Position numbers and translations under genes: made by a program. From Natrinema mahii (GTDB taxonomy: Archaea > Halobacteriota > Halobacteria > Halobacteriales > Natrialbaceae), in assembly GCA_000690595.2 (NCBI GenBank), contig JHUT02000011.1:1-51408 (forward strand): a stretch of DNA of 51,408 nt. The letters run 5' to 3'. Shown piece after piece: positions 37,750 through 46,765 of the stretch (the first letter of the stretch is position 1; the number at the start of each line of letters is the position of its first letter). The notes under the pieces are model-generated. The model did not search any database. It was given only the letters and a program-made list of their open reading frames with translations, and was not told the origin of the DNA.

Positions 37750-38450
37750 TCGTCGCGGTCACCGGCGGGAAAGGCGGCGTCGGCAAGTCGACGGTCGCAC
37801 TCAATCTCGCGCACGAACTGGACGGAGTCGTCGTCGACGGCGACCTCACGACCGCGGATCTTCCTCGCGGCGGCAGCGGCCCCGATCTCCACGACGTGCT
37901 GGCCGACCGCGCCGACCCGCTCGAGGCGGTCGACAGACACGGCCCGGTTCGGCTGCTTCCCTGCGGGCGAACGCTTTCCGGTGCCCGTGCGGCCGATTTA
38001 TCGATGTTTCCGCTGGTCGTTCGGCGGCTCGAGCGCGAGTACGGCCGCGTCGTAATCGACTGCCCCGCCGGACTGGCACGCGACGTGGGCCGGCAACTCG
38101 CCAGCGCACACGTGGCGGTTCTCGTCACGACCCCGACCGAACCCGCGCTCGCCGACGCCGTGCGAACGCGCCGGGTCGCGCTCGACCTCGAGACACCGGT
38201 CGCCGCCGTCGCCCTCAACAGGACGGCCGGAGCGGTCACCGACGGCGTCACCGAGCGCATCGAACGGACCGTCAGCGCCCCGGTACTTTCACTCGAGGAA
38301 CGGTCGGTGATCGCCGACGCACAGCGGCAGGGGCGTCCGATCGCAGCCGTTGCACCTGACTGCCCGGCGGTCGACGCCGTTTGCACTCTCGCTCGGCGGC
38401 TCGAGCGCTGTAGGACACACCGGGACGACCGGATCGACGCTCACGACTGA
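37746..38450 (+). CDS. MinD/ParA-family ATPase
   Basis: This 234-residue P-loop ATPase has the deviant Walker A GGKGGVGKST, the switch with VVIDCPAG, and the beta-strand LVTTPTEPALADAVRT region typical of MinD. The C-terminal end is arginine-rich, which could help membrane or nucleoid contact. It is the last gene of the asd-DUF7857-minD string. Its end is 65 bases from the end of the convergent MinD-RecA fusion. It may place a partner at the membrane or pole; it lacks the MinE partner. Confidence 0.8.
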   Translation: MIVAVTGGKGGVGKSTVALNLAHELDGVVVDGDLTTADLPRGGSGPDLHDVLADRADPLEAVDRHGPVRLLPCGRTLSGARAADLSMFPLVVRRLEREYGRVVIDCPAGLARDVGRQLASAHVAVLVTTPTEPALADAVRTRRVALDLETPVAAVALNRTAGAVTDGVTERIERTVSAPVLSLEERSVIADAQRQGRPIAAVAPDCPAVDAVCTLARRLERCRTHRDDRIDAHD

Positions 38451-38515
38451 TCGTCCGCCGCGCTGGAGCGAAATAACCCGAGAACGGTCGTCCCGCCGAT
38501 ACCTGGGTCCGGATC

Positions 38516-39805
38516 TCAGGATCGGCTGCCGGTCGCCTCGAACGACGTCGGCGACCGGCCGTCGAACGCGAGCCGGATCCGTTCGGAATCGGCGTTGTCA
38601 CCTCTGAACTTCGAGATCGACAGGATGTGGTCGGCCCCATCCCCCGCCAGCCCCGACTCGAGTTCGAAGACCGCGTCGGCGGCGTGCAGCGTCGCCGTCC
38701 GATTCGCCGGCACCGCAGGCCCCTCGAGACAGTGCAACAGGCCGACGCTCTCGGTCGCGACCAAGCGCTCTTTGAGCCCGTCGAGAAAGGAGACGTACGT
38801 CGCCCGGTCGGCGGTCTCCATCGCGTTCGCCGGATCGACGACGAGCGTCGACGACGCCGGCAGCGTCTCGAGCAACGCCGCCGCGTCGTCGAGCCGGGTC
38901 TCGCCACCGAGACGGCGCACCGTCGGGTTGCCGGTCTCGAGCGCCGCGGCCTCGAGCGCCCGCGTTACGTTCGCCGTCGACCGTTCGGTCGACAGATAGA
39001 GCGTCCCGCGGACGGCAGTCGTCCCGTAGAGCAACTGCTCCGACTGACTGGCGGGCTCCGCGACCACCGCGACGAGCGATCCCGGAGCCAGTCCGCCGCC
39101 GAGCGCCCGATCGAGCGCGTCGATCCCCGTCGGCAGCAGATCCTCGTCGTACGCCACCGGCGTCCGATCCGGGGCCAGTCGTCGCTCTATCGTCTGCGCG
39201 ATCCCGTCGTAGGCATCCCGCGTCGCCTCGTCGGTCAGCGGTGCCGACGCCTCGGGAACCCGCCCCAGAACCGGAATCCGCGTCCACGAGTCGACCGCCT
39301 CCGGCACGCGGTCACACTTGTTCAGCACCGCGCCGAGTATCGGTACCTCGAGCCGGCGCGCCATCTCGATCGTCGTCTCGGCGGCCGAGAGACTGCGTTC
39401 CGTCTCCGTCGTGACCACGATCACCCCGTCGGCGGCCGACAGCGGTTCGACGACGTCGGGGCCCGCACCCGACGGACAGTCCACGAACGTTCGCTCGACC
39501 GCCCCCTCGAGTCGATCGAACGCCGCCTCGAAGTCGACCCGGTCGGACGGCTCCGGTGCTGCGACCAGCCCCGCGCCGTCCGCCCGCGGACTCGACTGGA
39601 CGACCGTCTCGGCGACGGCCGACTCGGACTCGAGCGCCGCGAGCGTCGGCTCTCGATCGACGCCACCGGCCACGTGGAGGTTCGGCAGCTGGCGATCGGC
39701 GTCGACCGCGATCGCCGTCGTCGTCTCCCGGCCGACCGCCTCCGCGAGCCCGATCGTCGTCACCGTCTTTCCACAGCCGCCTTTCGCTCCTGCGATAGCG
39801 ATCAT
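38516..39805 (-). CDS. MinD-like ATPase fused to a RecA/KaiC-like domain
   Basis: This 429-residue protein joins two P-loop-fold domains. The first (about 1-225) is MinD-like with GAKGGCGKT, DADRQLPNL, FVDCPSGAGPD and VVTTETERSLSAA. The second (about 228-429) starts DLLPTGIDALDRALGGGLAPGS, the usual entry to a RecA/KaiC-like domain, but where the second P-loop should be it reads VAVVAEPASQSEQLL, without GK[ST]. A DPANAM segment stands at the Walker B place. So the second domain may bind a partner, not hydrolyse ATP. I believe it corresponds to haloarchaeal DUF7125. Confidence 0.7.
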   Translation of the reverse strand: MIAIAGAKGGCGKTVTTIGLAEAVGRETTTAIAVDADRQLPNLHVAGGVDREPTLAALESESAVAETVVQSSPRADGAGLVAAPEPSDRVDFEAAFDRLEGAVERTFVDCPSGAGPDVVEPLSAADGVIVVTTETERSLSAAETTIEMARRLEVPILGAVLNKCDRVPEAVDSWTRIPVLGRVPEASAPLTDEATRDAYDGIAQTIERRLAPDRTPVAYDEDLLPTGIDALDRALGGGLAPGSLVAVVAEPASQSEQLLYGTTAVRGTLYLSTERSTANVTRALEAAALETGNPTVRRLGGETRLDDAAALLETLPASSTLVVDPANAMETADRATYVSFLDGLKERLVATESVGLLHCLEGPAVPANRTATLHAADAVFELESGLAGDGADHILSISKFRGDNADSERIRLAFDGRSPTSFEATGSRS

Positions 39806-39994
39806 AGCGACAGTCCTGCGGCTTCCTTTTTGAACGTCAGCCCGTCAGCCTCGTCGGTGCTGGCTCGTCTTCGGTAGCCCTCTCAGTGTCCTCGGTACTT
39901 TCTCTCACGGTTGGTTAACATAGAATCGTCTCGCGAAACAGCCCTCGGACTAGATAAAATATTTACATACTGGGTTTAATTTTGTATCCGTAAT

Positions 39995-41203
39995 ATGGGT
40001 TGGAGATCGAATCGAACTCGCCGGACCTGGCTGGCGAGTTGTGCCAGTACCGTTGCCGGCGTTTCGGTCCTCGCTGGCTGTACGAGCGACAGTTCCGAAA
40101 CGAACGAGGACGAGCCCAAGGACGACGACGCGCTTGCAGCCGACACGTGGCCCATGTACGGTGTCGACCCACAGAACACGGGCTATCATCCCACGGCGAC
40201 CGGCCCGACTAGTGAGGATGCTACAGCCGAATTATTATTTGAATTAAATGGATCAGTTAGCGATAGTCCCGCTGTTACTGGTGACACTCTCTACGCCGCT
40301 GCTGACAACCAATTATATGCGATTAATACAGAGACTGGAGAAAACGAATGGCGGTCCGACTTCTCTAATATACGTGGTACCTACCCAGCCATCTCTGATA
40401 ACCGCATATATGTCGGAATGAATGAGGGGATTGCTACAGTTAATCGAAATAACGGAAATCTCATTTGGCAAAATAGCGTTGGTATCAGTAATGTTTGTCC
40501 AGTAGTTGATAGCGGCGCGGTTATTGGTTCTGAAAACCTTTTGTTATATCAGTTCGATATTGACAACGGTGAAGAGACAATAATTCATGATTTGAGAGAT
40601 GATAATCTTGGGCGGCCATATACAAGTATCCCGGCCTATGACGACGGGAGTGTATATTTTGCGGGAGAACATGTTCTACACTCAGTAAATGCCAAAAATA
40701 GTTCTGTAGAGTGGACTTTTGAAAACCCAGAAGGAAAAGCTATGGGGGAATGTAATCCAGCAACTGATGGTGAAAACATCTATATAAGCGGTGCGGACAA
40801 ACGACTGTACGCGATTGATACTGAAGATGGCACACAAAAGTGGTCAATCAAAACAAAAAGTGAAACCCCTCAAAACCCTTCTCTCGCAAATGGGATTCTA
40901 TACGTAGTCGCGAGTGATAGTGTTCTGTCAGGTGGTGGCAGTTGGTTACTCGCTATTGACACTAAAAAGGAAGAGGTGATTTGGGAAGATAGTTTGCAAT
41001 CTAATATAAATTATAAGCCAGTTATTTCCAATAGTAGTGTATACTACGCGAACAGCAGACAGGTATTGGCATATGATAGGGAAACAGGAGACAGACGGTG
41101 GAAAATTGACGAATTCAATGAACCAATCGCTGGACCTCCAACTATCTCTGATGATCATGCCTTTATATCTCTTAAGTCAGGAGAGATCTATTTGATAACG
41201 TAG
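39995..41203 (+). CDS. PQQ-propeller lipoprotein, mosaic composition
   Basis: This 402-residue protein has a twin-arginine-like start (RRTWLAS), a hydrophobic stretch and the lipobox LAGC at about residues 26-29, then an Asp/Glu-rich linker and a beta-propeller of repeated PQQ-type blades, recognisable from repeats such as DNQLYAINTETGENEW, NNGNLIWQ, KRLYAIDTEDGTQKW and RQVLAYDRETGDRRW. Such proteins are surface-anchored binding scaffolds. Codons up to about 40,205 (residue 70) are GC-rich and host-like; after this, composition is markedly AT-rich. The gene is convergent with the pilus gene at 41222 across 18 bases. Confidence 0.85.
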   Translation: MGWRSNRTRRTWLASCASTVAGVSVLAGCTSDSSETNEDEPKDDDALAADTWPMYGVDPQNTGYHPTATGPTSEDATAELLFELNGSVSDSPAVTGDTLYAAADNQLYAINTETGENEWRSDFSNIRGTYPAISDNRIYVGMNEGIATVNRNNGNLIWQNSVGISNVCPVVDSGAVIGSENLLLYQFDIDNGEETIIHDLRDDNLGRPYTSIPAYDDGSVYFAGEHVLHSVNAKNSSVEWTFENPEGKAMGECNPATDGENIYISGADKRLYAIDTEDGTQKWSIKTKSETPQNPSLANGILYVVASDSVLSGGGSWLLAIDTKKEEVIWEDSLQSNINYKPVISNSSVYYANSRQVLAYDRETGDRRWKIDEFNEPIAGPPTISDDHAFISLKSGEIYLIT

Positions 41204-43150
41204 TGGGCCCAAATTTTGAGTCTATTTCACTGGAAGTGGTTGGGTAGCGTCATCTGATATGCACCCTTGTCCATTATTCATGTCATATTTTGTGCCAGCA
41301 TTTTTCCAACCTTCTGAACAATATTCTCGAGGTGAATTTATATTTCTATAGCGCCACATGTCTCCAACACCCGGCGAACCCTTGGTTACCAATTGTGGAC
41401 TTGGAACAATGACTGGCACTACAAGTTCATTCTCAAACGAGATCGGTTCGACAGAACCAACTGTAAGCTCGTCTTGTGCTGCCCGCGTAGGTGTCTCGAT
41501 TGTTGTCTCAGTATCTTGCCGGACATACGTTAATCCAGTAGCGCTCGTTGGGTCACCGTCGGTAGCTCGCACCTCGAACCGGGCGTATTCGCCCTGAACA
41601 TCAACATAATACGCGTCAAGTTGGAGGTAGAATAAAGGTGGCCACGGCATGAGAGGGAATCCGGGATAGCCGATTCCATCGAAATATCCGGCACCCATTG
41701 GCGCATGTTCCGTACTGTTGCTGTCGTCGATCGAGAGCGTTTCACCACCGTCCGGACGCACCGCTGGAACGTCGGTTCGATTGACGGGTTCCAAGGCGAG
41801 GTAGGTCGGTGATGCTTCCACTTGATAGTTCACGTCCTCCACCAACGGCGAACTCTCAAGCGACCCCTGCGTCTCTTCGGGTCGAGTTTCGGGATCCATC
41901 ATCCGATCGACGAAGTCCATCGGTCCGCCGAGAAGATCGTTACTTGTGTCGAGAAGTCCACCGAGGAGGTCATTGAGTATAGCGCTACTCTCACCAAGTG
42001 TTGTGTCGTGCCATCTGCTTACTTTGTCGATGTTATCGTACGTATTCTCGAAGTACTGTTTGCGAACTTCCGCTCGAAGGAGATCTGCAGTGTTGGCGTA
42101 TGGTTCGGACGCGTTTTGATACACTAGTTCGAGTTCGACATCTCTTACGTTGCTCTCGGCGTTCCTGAGTGGACTCGGCCGTTCGACCATATTCCAGAGG
42201 TCCGTTCGATGTGGCTCGACACGCGTGAGGACTTCGTAATGGGTATGGTTGAGTTCGGAAAGCGCCCATTCATAGAGTTTATCCTCATTTCGTGGGCTGA
42301 CATCGATACCGGGATCCGCTGAGTAGGGAATCTCCTCTTCGAAGTCACGTTCCGTGATTATCGAAGTACTCGAAGATTCAAGCGCTCGCTCAAGTTCCCG
42401 TTCTTGGGCGTGGAAAGTAGTCGAGTCGAGATTGAAGGTTTCACTGACCGCTTTCGTCTTGACACCCTCAAAGTTTCCGACGAACTCATAATCTTCGTCC
42501 CAGGAGTCTGTTTGGAACGGGGATTCGATTCCACGACTTTCCCGCTCCACATCGATGTCATCAGAGACGAGATCGGTACTGATCGTATAGCTCGCGCTGT
42601 ATGTGATATTGTCTTTCCAATTCCAGTCCGTATGAGGAGATCGGTTCTCGTCTTTATGTTCCCACTCAGCACTAACTCCGATAGAGTTCTCATATTCAAC
42701 CTCAATTTTGGCGATATTACGATCATCAAAACTTGTATCCTGATCTTCTGTGAGGACATCAATCGAAACGTCCGCATCGGCTTGAGATGTACTAGCAAAA
42801 TATGTCGTATTATAAGGTCCAGACCAATTCCCCGGGTCTTGTGCCCATTCAGTAGGAGAAGAGGGGGTCGGTAAACTCCGATGCTTGTGTGGTCCAGACT
42901 CTCTCGTAGAGACCTCAATATCATATACCTGTTCTATAATATCATTAATATCGTTTTCTAGCCTAACATCCTCATATAGCTGAGCTAGCCCTTTCAGTGG
43001 GTTATTATCGTCTGTAATTGATCCAATATCTCCAGCTACGTCTTGATTATTCAAATTATTTGAGAAATAATGGCTCAGATATTGATTGCTGAAACGATTG
43101 CTTTCTGCAAGAGAGTTATTAAACTCCGCCTCTATCTGCGACATATCCAT
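40205..43150. other. AT-rich block that starts and ends inside two convergent genes
   Basis: Composition changes from high to low GC at about 40,205 inside the lipoprotein gene, and back at about 43,150 inside the pilus gene. The block includes the 3' five-sixths of the first and the 3' two-thirds of the second, plus their 18-base junction. It is not uniform: 40.2-41.55 and 42.35-43.15 kb are the most AT-rich, while 41.6-42.3 is intermediate. Replacement of a segment by homologous recombination or gene conversion would give such a mosaic. Confidence 0.55.
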
Positions 43151-44275
43151 CCCAGCCGCCATCTGCATATACCCCAGATCGGCGAACGGATGGGCCTGAA
43201 TCTCGACGTCGGTTTCGACGTTGTCCTCGAGCATCGTCAGTGCAATCTCCTGAACGGTCGGCGGATCGGGTAGCTCACCGTCTTGATCGATCAGATCGGC
43301 GTTACAGAGGTCGGATTCGTTGGCGAGGGAACTGTTGTTCGGGAGGAAGTCATCGGTCTCGACGTCGCCCGCACTCGAGGCGAGATCGCCGGCCATACAC
43401 AGCGTCGGTTGGAGCATGGCGCGGTCCTTGTAGGGGTCGGTCGTGCCGAAGGTGCGCTCCTGCAGGCCGAAGATGGCGTCGTTGACCATGACCTCGGTGT
43501 GGTCGTTGGGCGTCAGATTGTGAAACGCCCGCTGGCCGCCGGAGAGGCGGTCGTAGTAGGCCTTCCCCCAGGTGTAGGGATACAGTCGGGCAGCCGTATA
43601 TCGACCGAGGCCGTCGTACTCGTCGGTTTCGAAAAAGCCGGTGTTGAGCTGGCGCTGGAACTCGTCGGTTCGGTCCTTGAGCTGGTAGAGCGGGGTCGCG
43701 ACCGAGACGGTCAGATCGCGGCGTTCGGTGACCGGTTCATCGTCGCTTACGTTGCCGGTGAGTTCGACGTCCGCGACCTCGACGGTGAGGACGCCGGTGT
43801 CGGGTCGCTCGAGCGAGACGCGGTCGATCGCGGCCGAGAGATCGTCGCTGTCGTTCCAGTCGATGCGGTCGATAGCGACGCCGGCGGCGGTGTCGTGTCC
43901 GACCTGCTGGGACGTGGTCGCGAACGAGTCGGCGACCTCTCGGTAGACGAGGAGCTTGAGGTACTGGTCGAAGACGGCCTCGTCGTCGTCGAACGCGTCT
44001 TCGACGGTCGGACTCGCGCCGTCGGTCGACGTGACGGGCGCGCTGGCGGCCGTCTCGGTCGCCTGGAGGACGGATCGCCGCAGTTCGGAGACGGCGACGG
44101 ATTCGGCGCGGTCGATGGCCACTGCTTGTTCGGTCTCGACCTCGGGTGTGTCTCTGGAGCCGAGGACGCCAACGATGGCGATGCTGCTGATCAACAGGAG
44201 CACTGCGATCAGGGCGAACGGAATCCGGGCGCGGTCGTCTGCTGCGATCGAAACTGTGTGTGGGCGGTCGGTCAT
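41222..44275 (-). CDS. Large pilus-locus protein (DUF7286-like)
   Basis: This 1017-residue protein starts MTDRPHTVSIAADDRARIPFA and has one N-terminal membrane helix (about 19-39) followed by a very long extracytoplasmic part with many Asn and Asp. I believe it is DUF7286, the largest protein of haloarchaeal tad-type pilus loci. The first 375 residues are GC-rich; the rest lie in the AT-rich block and are more variable, suggesting a surface-exposed diversifying part. It starts one base after the stop of the DUF7284-like gene. It may be a tip or anchor component. Confidence 0.7.
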   Translation of the reverse strand: MTDRPHTVSIAADDRARIPFALIAVLLLISSIAIVGVLGSRDTPEVETEQAVAIDRAESVAVSELRRSVLQATETAASAPVTSTDGASPTVEDAFDDDEAVFDQYLKLLVYREVADSFATTSQQVGHDTAAGVAIDRIDWNDSDDLSAAIDRVSLERPDTGVLTVEVADVELTGNVSDDEPVTERRDLTVSVATPLYQLKDRTDEFQRQLNTGFFETDEYDGLGRYTAARLYPYTWGKAYYDRLSGGQRAFHNLTPNDHTEVMVNDAIFGLQERTFGTTDPYKDRAMLQPTLCMAGDLASSAGDVETDDFLPNNSSLANESDLCNADLIDQDGELPDPPTVQEIALTMLEDNVETDVEIQAHPFADLGYMQMAAGMDMSQIEAEFNNSLAESNRFSNQYLSHYFSNNLNNQDVAGDIGSITDDNNPLKGLAQLYEDVRLENDINDIIEQVYDIEVSTRESGPHKHRSLPTPSSPTEWAQDPGNWSGPYNTTYFASTSQADADVSIDVLTEDQDTSFDDRNIAKIEVEYENSIGVSAEWEHKDENRSPHTDWNWKDNITYSASYTISTDLVSDDIDVERESRGIESPFQTDSWDEDYEFVGNFEGVKTKAVSETFNLDSTTFHAQERELERALESSSTSIITERDFEEEIPYSADPGIDVSPRNEDKLYEWALSELNHTHYEVLTRVEPHRTDLWNMVERPSPLRNAESNVRDVELELVYQNASEPYANTADLLRAEVRKQYFENTYDNIDKVSRWHDTTLGESSAILNDLLGGLLDTSNDLLGGPMDFVDRMMDPETRPEETQGSLESSPLVEDVNYQVEASPTYLALEPVNRTDVPAVRPDGGETLSIDDSNSTEHAPMGAGYFDGIGYPGFPLMPWPPLFYLQLDAYYVDVQGEYARFEVRATDGDPTSATGLTYVRQDTETTIETPTRAAQDELTVGSVEPISFENELVVPVIVPSPQLVTKGSPGVGDMWRYRNINSPREYCSEGWKNAGTKYDMNNGQGCISDDATQPLPVK

Positions 44276-44276
44276 G

Positions 44277-45326
44277 TTACCAGGTCTGAATCGTGATGGT
44301 TACGTCGGCGGTCGATGTTTCGTCGGCGAGTAGCGCCGCGATCCGCTCGTCGCGGGCGGCGCCGCTGTGCTCGTTCTCGATCCTCGTGATTTCCTCGTCG
44401 AGCGCGTCTTGCAGGTCCGCGGCGAGCCACTGTCCGAGCCCGTCTCGGCCGAACCGGTCCGCGTCGGCGAGCCCGCGGCGAACCTGTGCGTTCGCCTCGA
44501 GGGCGTCCGCGTCCTCGCGTTTGAGCGGGCCGTGGTGGGCCGGGTTCGTCGTCCCCGTGAACTCGTACTCGAGCGGCGCCACCATGCGCTGGTACTGGAA
44601 GACGGCGAGGTCGTGGGACAGTCCCTGACTCTCGAGAGCCAGTTGCGTCTCCTCGGGCGGGAAGTAGCCGCGGACGATCGCGTCCCCGAGGACCATTCCC
44701 GCGGCCTCGAAGCGGGCCGAGTCGGAGTCCGCGACGAGGTCGGTTCGATCCCCAAGTCGATCGTTCCACTCGGTCCCGCCCTCGAGGTACGCGCGTTCGA
44801 TCTCGTCGCCGTCGACGGCTGGCAGGCCGCTCGAGGCGGTCAGGGTCACGCTCGAGACGTCCGCGGTCGGCGGCGGCCGTTCGCCGGCGGTCGCCGTCCC
44901 GTTGATCGAGGCGTTCTCGTAGGGCTCCCACTCGGCGACGGCGTAGAACTCGCGGTCGGCGCCGATTAACGCGCTCCCGACGGCGGCGTCGACGGCGGCT
45001 TCGAACTCGTCGCCTGTGGGCCGGATCGGGGTCCCGTCGATGCGGGCGTTCGCGACGGCCGCGTCCGCGAGCAGGCCGGTCGCGGACCCGTACTCGGTCC
45101 GATGGTACTCGCCGGGGCGTTCGGCGACCGGATCGGCGTCGGCGAGGCTGTACTGGACGCTGACGGTCGTCGCGCCGAGAACCGCAGCTGTGTGGTCGGC
45201 CCGATCGCCGTCGGGGTCGGGTGCGGTTCCGTACAGGTGCGTACCGAGCAACAGGACGCTCGCGCTGACGAGCAACAATGCCATCGCGACGTCCATGACC
45301 GTACTCACCGCTCGGTCCGATCTCAT
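44277..45326 (-). CDS. Pilin-like protein (DUF7284-like)
   Basis: This 349-residue protein starts MRSDRAVSTVMDVAMALLL, a short basic leader followed by a hydrophobic helix (to about residue 27), like an archaeal class III pilin signal cleaved by PibD after Arg. The body has long helices and strands with halophile acidity. The ATG at 45326 overlaps the upstream stop by four bases (ATGA); a GTG three codons earlier is possible. I believe this is DUF7284. It is probably a minor pilin-like component. Confidence 0.7.
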   Translation of the reverse strand: MRSDRAVSTVMDVAMALLLVSASVLLLGTHLYGTAPDPDGDRADHTAAVLGATTVSVQYSLADADPVAERPGEYHRTEYGSATGLLADAAVANARIDGTPIRPTGDEFEAAVDAAVGSALIGADREFYAVAEWEPYENASINGTATAGERPPPTADVSSVTLTASSGLPAVDGDEIERAYLEGGTEWNDRLGDRTDLVADSDSARFEAAGMVLGDAIVRGYFPPEETQLALESQGLSHDLAVFQYQRMVAPLEYEFTGTTNPAHHGPLKREDADALEANAQVRRGLADADRFGRDGLGQWLAADLQDALDEEITRIENEHSGAARDERIAALLADETSTADVTITIQTW

Positions 45327-45799
45327 CCGTTCCACACCCCCACGAGCAGCGTCCCGCGGCGCACGTCGCCGGGAGCCGTCGCGACGGCGATCGAGCGTTC
45401 GGCCACGCCGGCCTCATCGGGCGGGCCGTCGAGTTCTTCCTCATCGATCGCGGTCGGACTCGACGTTCCATCGGTTCCGAACACGGCGGTTCCGACGACG
45501 CTCTCGCGGCCGTCGGCGACGATCGTGAGCCGGACGTAGACGTTCCGACCGTGTGGCAAGGACTCGGTCTCGATTCCGTCCGCGAGGTCGCCGTCGTGGG
45601 CGCGAACGACGCCGTCGCTCTCGAGGTCGTCGGCGATCTGCTCGAGCGCCGTCGTCTCGGTGGTTCGATCGGTCGTGCCGGGAAGCGTGTCGGTGAGATA
45701 GAGCCCGTAGAGACCGATCCCGGCGACGAGCGCCGAGACGGCGACGAGTGCGGCGAGGGGGTCGGTTTGCCCGCGACTAGACGTCGACGAGTGTAACAT
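45323..45799 (-). CDS. Small pilin-like protein (DUF7285-like)
   Basis: This 158-residue protein has a short polar leader ending SRGQTDP, then a hydrophobic helix (about 14-34, LAALVAVSALVAGIGLY) and a soluble domain. The RGQ-x-DP-hydrophobic pattern resembles pseudopilin processing sites. I believe it is DUF7285. Its start overlaps the end of the DUF7283-like gene by 23 bases, and its stop overlaps the next start by four, so translation is coupled. Confidence 0.7.
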   Translation of the reverse strand: MLHSSTSSRGQTDPLAALVAVSALVAGIGLYGLYLTDTLPGTTDRTTETTALEQIADDLESDGVVRAHDGDLADGIETESLPHGRNVYVRLTIVADGRESVVGTAVFGTDGTSSPTAIDEEELDGPPDEAGVAERSIAVATAPGDVRRGTLLVGVWNG

Positions 45800-46670
45800 A
45801 GAACGTATCAGCCTCCGTATCGCGACTCACGTAGCCTCGGTCGTCGACAGCGGTCGTCTCGAGCGTCCGGCCACCGGGCGGGCAGATCGGGACGGTCTCG
45901 TCCCCTCGGTCGGCGCGGACGGTTGCGGTACAGAGCTCGGTACCGCCGGCTTCGATCCGCACGTCGATCGGGAACGACATCGCGGGCGCTCCCTCGAACG
46001 CGTCGTGGGTGATCGTCTCGGTTCTCCCTGTGGGCGTTCCGGTGACTGATTCACGGATCCGACCGCGATCGTCGCTGCCATCCGCGAGCAGCCGCAGCCC
46101 GGTTTCAGCGGTCGATTCGTACTCGACGGTCACCTCGTGGGTCTGGTCACCGGGCACGCGCTCGATATCGACGGCTGCACTGACGGTCGGAAGCGGCCTC
46201 GTCGCGACGGTCCGGGTCCGTAACGGCCCGTTCGCGGTCCGCCACTCGCCGGTGTTCGTCTCGTATGCCGATTCGACGTCCGCGAGAAAGGCGTCGATCG
46301 CGCTCCGGTTCGGGTCCTCGACGGCCGCCGCGTACTCGTCCGCGACGGCGCGGCCGGCTGAGACGTTCTCGAGCCGTTCGTTCCCCATGACAGGCACCAC
46401 GTGGCCGTAGGTGAGCGTCGCTCGCGTCGTGCCGTGGTCGTTTCGCATCACGACGGTTCGGCCGGTGAACTTGATCGCGGTCGCGTCGTGGTCGTAGGTC
46501 GACTGTGCCTCGTAGGGACTGCCGGCCGTCTCCTCGATGGCGTTTGCCGCTCGGTTCGCGTCCGGTGGCGGGCCGGTCGGCAGACCGAGGGCGACGGTGC
46601 CGACGGCGGCGCTGACGATTGAAACGGCGAGCCAGACGTACCAGCCGTCGATCGGTGCTTCCAGATCCAT
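45777..46670 (-). CDS. Pilus-locus membrane-anchored protein (DUF7283-like)
   Basis: This 297-residue protein begins MDLEAPIDGWYVWLAVSIV at 46670, with one membrane helix (about 12-32) near the N-terminus and a large beta-rich extracytoplasmic domain with two cysteines (ELCTATV, VPICPPGG) that could form a disulfide. I believe it is DUF7283. The chosen start is supported by a TATA box 23-30 bases upstream, which would give a leaderless RNA. Longer frames upstream are out of the family pattern. Confidence 0.7.
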   Translation of the reverse strand: MDLEAPIDGWYVWLAVSIVSAAVGTVALGLPTGPPPDANRAANAIEETAGSPYEAQSTYDHDATAIKFTGRTVVMRNDHGTTRATLTYGHVVPVMGNERLENVSAGRAVADEYAAAVEDPNRSAIDAFLADVESAYETNTGEWRTANGPLRTRTVATRPLPTVSAAVDIERVPGDQTHEVTVEYESTAETGLRLLADGSDDRGRIRESVTGTPTGRTETITHDAFEGAPAMSFPIDVRIEAGGTELCTATVRADRGDETVPICPPGGRTLETTAVDDRGYVSRDTEADTFYVTLVDV

Positions 46671-46692
46671 ACCCCCGCTGGCCGCGTGTTCG

Positions 46693-46700
46693 TATTTAAA
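46693..46700 (-). promoter_or_regulatory. Internal promoter of the pilus locus (before the DUF7283-like gene)
   Basis: TTTAAATA on the minus strand lies 23-30 bases before the ATG at 46670, in the 95-base gap after the TadC-like gene. The spacing is right for a leaderless transcript, so the pilin-like genes could be expressed apart from the assembly motor. Confidence 0.55.
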
Positions 46701-46765
46701 CCTCAGTCGATCGAGAACCGTACGCTCGGCCACGTTCAGAGCCGTAAGACAGCGGGACCGAGCGA

